Shown: piece by piece, positions 59,161 to 64,000 of the stretch
Layout of the letters: every line of letters begins with the position of its first letter
Position numbering within the stretch: the first letter of the stretch is position 1
Assembly (NCBI GenBank): GCA_012295275.1
Contig: CM022670.1
Location: 25,298,755-25,362,754, forward strand
DNA: 64,000 bases
Reading direction: 5' to 3'
Source: Chrysomallon squamiferum
Taxonomy: Eukaryota > Mollusca > Gastropoda > Neomphalida > Peltospiridae
Made by a program: the position numbers and the translations under genes
Notes under the pieces: model-generated
Told to the model about the DNA's origin: nothing
The model's database searches: none
Seen by the model: the letters and a program-made list of their open reading frames with translations, nothing else

Positions 59161-62100
59161 ACTTGATTATTATTTACCTTGTGCTTTATTTTTTATTTTC
59201 TGCATTATTTTCACCAAATAGATTATTTGATTTTAGCTATTCCCTTCTTTTATTAGAAGAATCAAAGAATTTTTTTCCAGATAGAACTGTGATAACATTT
59301 TGTTTCTTTCTTGTTCTTTTTTAAATAGGCAATATTGGGGCATCTAAGTGCATGGGTTTGACATAGGTAATAGGCATTTCACCATGAAATCAAAGGCTGC
59401 AAATCATTGTAAATAAGTAAGCTGTAGCCAAAACAGAAATAAAGACTCCTTGAATGTTGTGGGTATAATAAAACAGGTAAAGACATAAAATAAATGTGTT
59501 CTGTACTATTTATTTATTTTTCCACTACAAATATTTCCAATCATATGACTTCGTTCCACAATTTTTTCATTTACAGTAATATATTGTGCAGGTACAATAC
59601 CACATGGATGACAAATAGAAAAAACAACAAAAATAATATTTGTTCTCGATGGCATTTATTCATTAATATTCAAAAGAATTCACAGACGAACCACAGATTA
59701 TCACAACTTGTGTATTTTCTGCACCCAGCAATGATATTGTAACATGGTAAATACACTGGATAAATATTAGATTTCAGTAACTTAGATGAAATCATTAGTA
59801 AGTTAGTTTTCTAAAAAAGAAAAAAAATTAAAAACACAAAAAATAAATACAATAATAACATTTTTAAATACCAATAAAATAAAATGTAATCCAATCTGCA
59901 CTATGTCTTTGGTTACAAAACCCAGTTAAAAAGTCCAATAACAAATGTAACTTGTTTATAGTATTACAAATATAACTGTGACTAAAGACAAGTTTAATCT
60001 CATAATTCCATCTGGCAAGAGTTCTAGATATGTAAATCTGAAGTATGCCAACATAATAAAAGTAACTTTTATGCAGTTATATACAAGCCATTTGTAACTC
60101 TTTTTCCCTCCTTTTTTATGCTACATATGCATGCTTCATTTTTTTAATATACAATTACTTTTCACAGTAACCCACAATCCACCCATACACATACTCAAAA
60201 ACAAAATTAATAAGAAAAAAAAAAAAGGTTTAAAATAAGGGAGATTTTTTCAGTTGATACATTTCACACTAATCTTAATAATGATTTAAATGGGACTGTT
60301 TTAAAAAAAATGCAGAAATGATAGAGCTCAGCAGGAATGTAATTTAAAGACCATGGATAGCTTCTGAAAAGGGAATAACTGCAATAAAATAAAATATACT
60401 ATATTAATAAAAAAAAGAAATACATCTGAACCAGTCAGGGATAAATTAAAATTAGAAGAGCAAAACATTTTTTGTTAAAGTATAAGTCAAGAAAAACAAA
60501 ATTTTAAAAGTCTCATTTCAGAACATCTGATTGAAACAAAATATGATATTCTGCAGTATGCCGAAATTTAACAAAGACATTTAATGTAAAAGGGAATGGA
60601 TAAAATGCTTAACATACTGCCGAAATGATAAAAAGGCTGAGCTCCATTCTTGTTACTGAATAGATTACTTTAAACAATGAAAAATAATTAAATAATTTTG
60701 TTTTTATCTTAGAATACAAGCATATTCAGAGTACAAAACTATTTAATTTGTTTTGTTTTTGTTTGTAACCAATAACTATTTATCTCTAATTAAAAAAATG
60801 TTAACGCTTATTTTACAAAGAATAAACGTTTCACTGATACCGTATTATAAATCCTAACGTTTTATCTTCACATATGGTCAGCATGTACTTACAAGGGCAA
60901 AAAAAACAAAACAAAATAAAAAACAGTTAGAAAAGATGTTAAAACAATCTTAAGTTTCAATACAGCAGCTGCCACAATCTGATAGCTGCTAGAATCCAAA
61001 AACTGTATTTACAATAAATCCACACATCAACCTAGCAACAGCCTTTTTTGTTATGTTAATATGAAAAGGTATTGATGACAAATTTATTGTTGTCCATCAC
61101 ACCATACTGGAATGGTCTGAAAGACATTTTATAATAAAATAGGAGACTACTTATCACAAACTATAGATAATACCTTTATGAGCCCCTTTGACTCGGTGAT
61201 CTTTATTCGGGATTCATTAATTAATTGCTGCCTTTTTTTTATTCTTCTGTCTCCCTTCTGTTAAAAGGTACAAAAGTTTTTTAAAATTTCTTTTTTTTCC
61301 TTATTTACATACCTATAAATTACTACATGTACAGCTGTCACTACTATCTTTACATCTGTAATACAACATATAAATATATATACATACTGAGATACTCTTA
61401 CACATACACAAAGGACAGACAACATTTTATTATTTTTTTTTATATAAAATTTTAGTTGTTTTTTATTTTTTATTTTATTTTAATTATTTTTTTCATTCCT
61501 TTTTTTTTCTTTTTATATCTTTCTTCTATTTTTTTCTTCAGTTTTAAAACAAATATTTTTCTAACAACATCAACACATTTAAATTACATAATATATTAAC
61601 TTGCATGCATTTCACTAATACATACAGTTTCCAACCAAAAAAAAATAAAATCATTCTGAAGGGCATTATAAATGAACCTGCAGTTATCTCAAACCAAAAT
61701 ATCAGTGTAAAGAAAGCTACAGAAAGAAGACAGTAAGAAGACAATTCACAAAAAGTTATTAAAATAAACTAATTTTTATTTAAAATAGTTATAGAAGCAT
61801 AAAAACTTCTCAAAATGTAATTTAGAAAATAATATAATGAACATTTAAAAGAAATTATAAAAGTTTTAAGAAAACTGTGGTCAATGATTTTAACAATAAA
61901 ATTAAAATTATATATAAATATTTTTGAACATTAATTGTTGCCCATTAATATTCTTAGTAAATAAAATAAATAGAAATATAAATTGTTCATTATAATAGAT
62001 AATGATAACAATAAAATAAATAATACCTGATCACTGAATATTATTTTAATAATACCCAAACAACAGATAAACGTATTTTTTGATTATATTATAAACAGAC

Positions 62101-62187
62101 TTTTCCTAATTTCAGAAGTAAAGAATAATTTAGAATTTGAAAACTGATAGTAAAGAACTAAATTAATATTTTTGCAAGACAAATGAT
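59161..62187. other. Convergent region between GATB and cyclin I
   Basis: These 3 kb between the two stop codons hold the ends of both transcripts. GATB probably ends near 59,180, so much of the rest may be a long cyclin I 3' UTR on the minus strand. AT-rich, with no coding signal and no repeat family recognised. Confidence 0.45.
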
Positions 62188-64000
62188 TCAGTTGGCACAA
62201 ACAGCCACTGCAGGTGGGCACATCTCTATATCGGAATCGTGATGCACCACTGAAGCACATGATGCCCATGTTGTTACTTTCTCTTCTTCATTATACAGCC
62301 GCTTGATGCTGTCGTAAATTTCGTCGGTGTCTGTCTGTTCCACCTTCCTTTTCTTTGAAGACTGTCGACATTTCTTGAATGAATAGCGTGTCTTCAACTG
62401 ACTGCTTTGAACAAGAAGATTTGTGATCATTTCTCTGCATCTGATAAGATCTTCATTTTCAACCTACATAGATTAAGAAATATAATTGTTATTATTATTT
62501 TAAACAGATTAAAGAGCTCTTGAAAGATATTTCAAAATGCAAAATGTGTGAATTTCAGAAAACAAAAGTAAATATATGCATAAATGTATTACACCTTTCT
62601 TGTCAAGTTGTATATTTTACAGTAACATTGTTCAAATTAATTTCATTCCTTTTAAAACTGAATGAAATTAATTCGAACAATGTTACTATAAAATATTATT
62701 TGTGATTACCTATATTTAAAAACTCTCATTTTTGTTAACACCTGATCCATTTAATAATCAGAATAAAACATACCTTAATCATACTCTGCAGAACAGCAAT
62801 GGTAGGTAGCCATGATGAAATGATCTGTTCCAATTCCAAGCTAAGAAGAGAAAGAACAACAGTGGCAGGTCGAATACTCTGGATCTCATGGTAACACAGA
62901 CAGGTGAAAAGCTTCTGTGTTAAGAGTGCCAGATGATCCAGGGGGCATCATGTGACACAGAGCATCCAACAGACTGGGGTTGTGCCACATCAACAACGCA
63001 TGGAGCTGAAAAAGAGGAATGAAAGATACAGATGATCATTTCTATAGTTGTTGTTTGGTGTTTCATTTACAAATTCTAATATTAAATACTCCTTGTAATG
63101 GAATATGTAAACTTTTTTGTCTGTCTATTTTTTAAATAAAATTCTACATATATAAAAAATTTAATCTGTTCTTGAACATATTCCCTTATATTTGAAAACA
63201 AAATTTAACTGTTCTTTTTCTTTATAACTTACAATATGCAAGAAGTCAATAGCAGTCACAGTAGTGATGTTCCATGACAGTTTATTTAAAATAACAGCCT
63301 CCATTCTCAGAACTTCTGCCACAGAACAACCACATTGACTCTCACGCACCAGCTCCACTGTGATAGGCACAATCTGAAAATAAACACACATTACAGTTTC
63401 TAACAGAATCTGTTCCTCAATTTGTACTGAATTAAATGAATAAGAATATATAAATACAACAGAACATCTGAACTTGAATTCAGGTGTATATATTATACAA
63501 TGGTATGCTGAAATTGTGGGTCAATTTGTTTTAAATAAGCTCTTGAAACATCTTTCAGTTGTGTTTAAATATACATATATTTTCAATCTATTATGAATAT
63601 GTTTTAAAAATCTTGTTCTCATTTGGATAAATATAAATATAATCTACCACATTTTCAGACACAACATTATCCAGAAATTCGTGATGTTATTAATGACATC
63701 ACACTTACTTCATCTTCTTCAAGTGTTTTGGCTGCTATGTAGAAACAGCTGACAGCTACACACTGCAGATACTTGGGACGAACCTAGTTTATAATTAAAA
63801 ATAAATAAAAACTTCTTGTACAAGTAATGAAATAGGGTATTTATGTGAATATTCAAGTTCAATCCAAACTAGCCAATCTGATATTTAGATGGTACTGAAA
63901 CAGGAGAAACAAGATTTATTTTGGATGCACTGATAATAACATAACAAACTATTTAAATAGACTGAGGATAAAACTCCTTAATAATATTTTAGTTCATCTA
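62188..64000 (-). CDS. CCNI: Cyclin I, 3' part (partial at the window edge; one-base frame break in an internal exon)
   Basis: Visible exons in transcript order: 63783-63709 (VRPKYLQCVAVSCFYIAAKT, then LEEDE), 63373-63233 (includes CGCSVAEVLRMEAVILNKLS and ends DFLHI), 63005-62774, 62463-62188 (stop). All introns are GT-AG and phase 0. The first two exons are the end of the cyclin box helices. The last exon carries KRKVEQTDTDEIYDSIKRLY, a C-terminal signature of cyclin I (vertebrate form KRKVEEMEVDDFYDGIKRLY), and ends with a CPP-containing tail like vertebrate CCNI. Cyclin I is an atypical cyclin linked in vertebrates to CDK5 activation and survival of post-mitotic cells; whether that holds here is unknown. 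Exon 63005-62774 is 232 nt. Read straight it hits a stop, but dropping one base from the C5 run (G5 on the plus strand at 62941-62945) restores 28 residues colinear with CCNI, through HLALLTQKLF. The N-terminal exons lie beyond 64000. Confidence 0.93.
62612..62696 (-). repeat. 85-nt near-perfect hairpin in the last cyclin I intron
   Basis: Two 37-nt arms (62,612-62,648 and 62,660-62,696) are inverted copies with 35 of 37 positions matching, around an 11-nt loop. On the minus strand, the sense of the cyclin I transcript, both mismatches become G-U pairs, so the pre-mRNA stem is paired throughout. It could be a microRNA-like precursor, an editing substrate or a tiny palindromic transposon remnant. 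Confidence 0.85.

Overview
The window looks like a cephalopod-type animal genome, most plausibly octopus. It is AT-rich, its genes are split by introns of up to 12 kb, it is dense in di-, tri- and tetranucleotide microsatellites, and it carries canonical animal TTAGGG repeats. The species call is inference. Four protein-coding genes were rebuilt exon by exon from splice signals and reading-frame continuity, and all four lie between 24.8 and 64 kb.

Layout. From 1 to about 24.8 kb no coding exon could be supported. This part holds microsatellites, degenerate minisatellites, two inverted copies of a hAT-like miniature transposon, and a roughly 4 kb interstitial telomeric (CCCTAA)n array (16.13-20.13 kb). 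The array is flanked on both sides by directly repeated copies of the same ~0.6 kb sequence. From 41,844 down to 24,830 on the minus strand is an 8-exon, 431-residue Cys-loop receptor of the glycine/glutamate-gated chloride type. Its pore and ligand-site residues are non-standard. Head-to-head with it, on the plus strand, is a 6-exon CHIC1/CHIC2 orthologue (43,669-46,940; 163 residues). Next on the plus strand is a 12-exon mitochondrial glutamyl-tRNA(Gln) amidotransferase subunit B, GATB (52,415-59,106; 526 residues), with one probable GC-AG intron and a pogo/Tc1-like miniature transposon in an intron. Converging on GATB from the right edge is the 3' half of a cyclin I gene (62,188 to beyond 64,000, minus strand). 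Its third visible exon has one extra base in a C5 run that breaks the frame.

The four genes do not form a pathway. They are a neurotransmitter-type ion channel, a palmitoylated membrane-trafficking-type protein, a mitochondrial translation factor and an atypical cyclin. The most unusual non-coding signals are the telomere-repeat block with its flanking duplication and embedded spacer satellite, and two near-perfect RNA-type hairpins (34,864-34,925 and 62,612-62,696) in introns. The hairpins are candidates for microRNA-like precursors, A-to-I editing substrates or tiny palindromic transposons.
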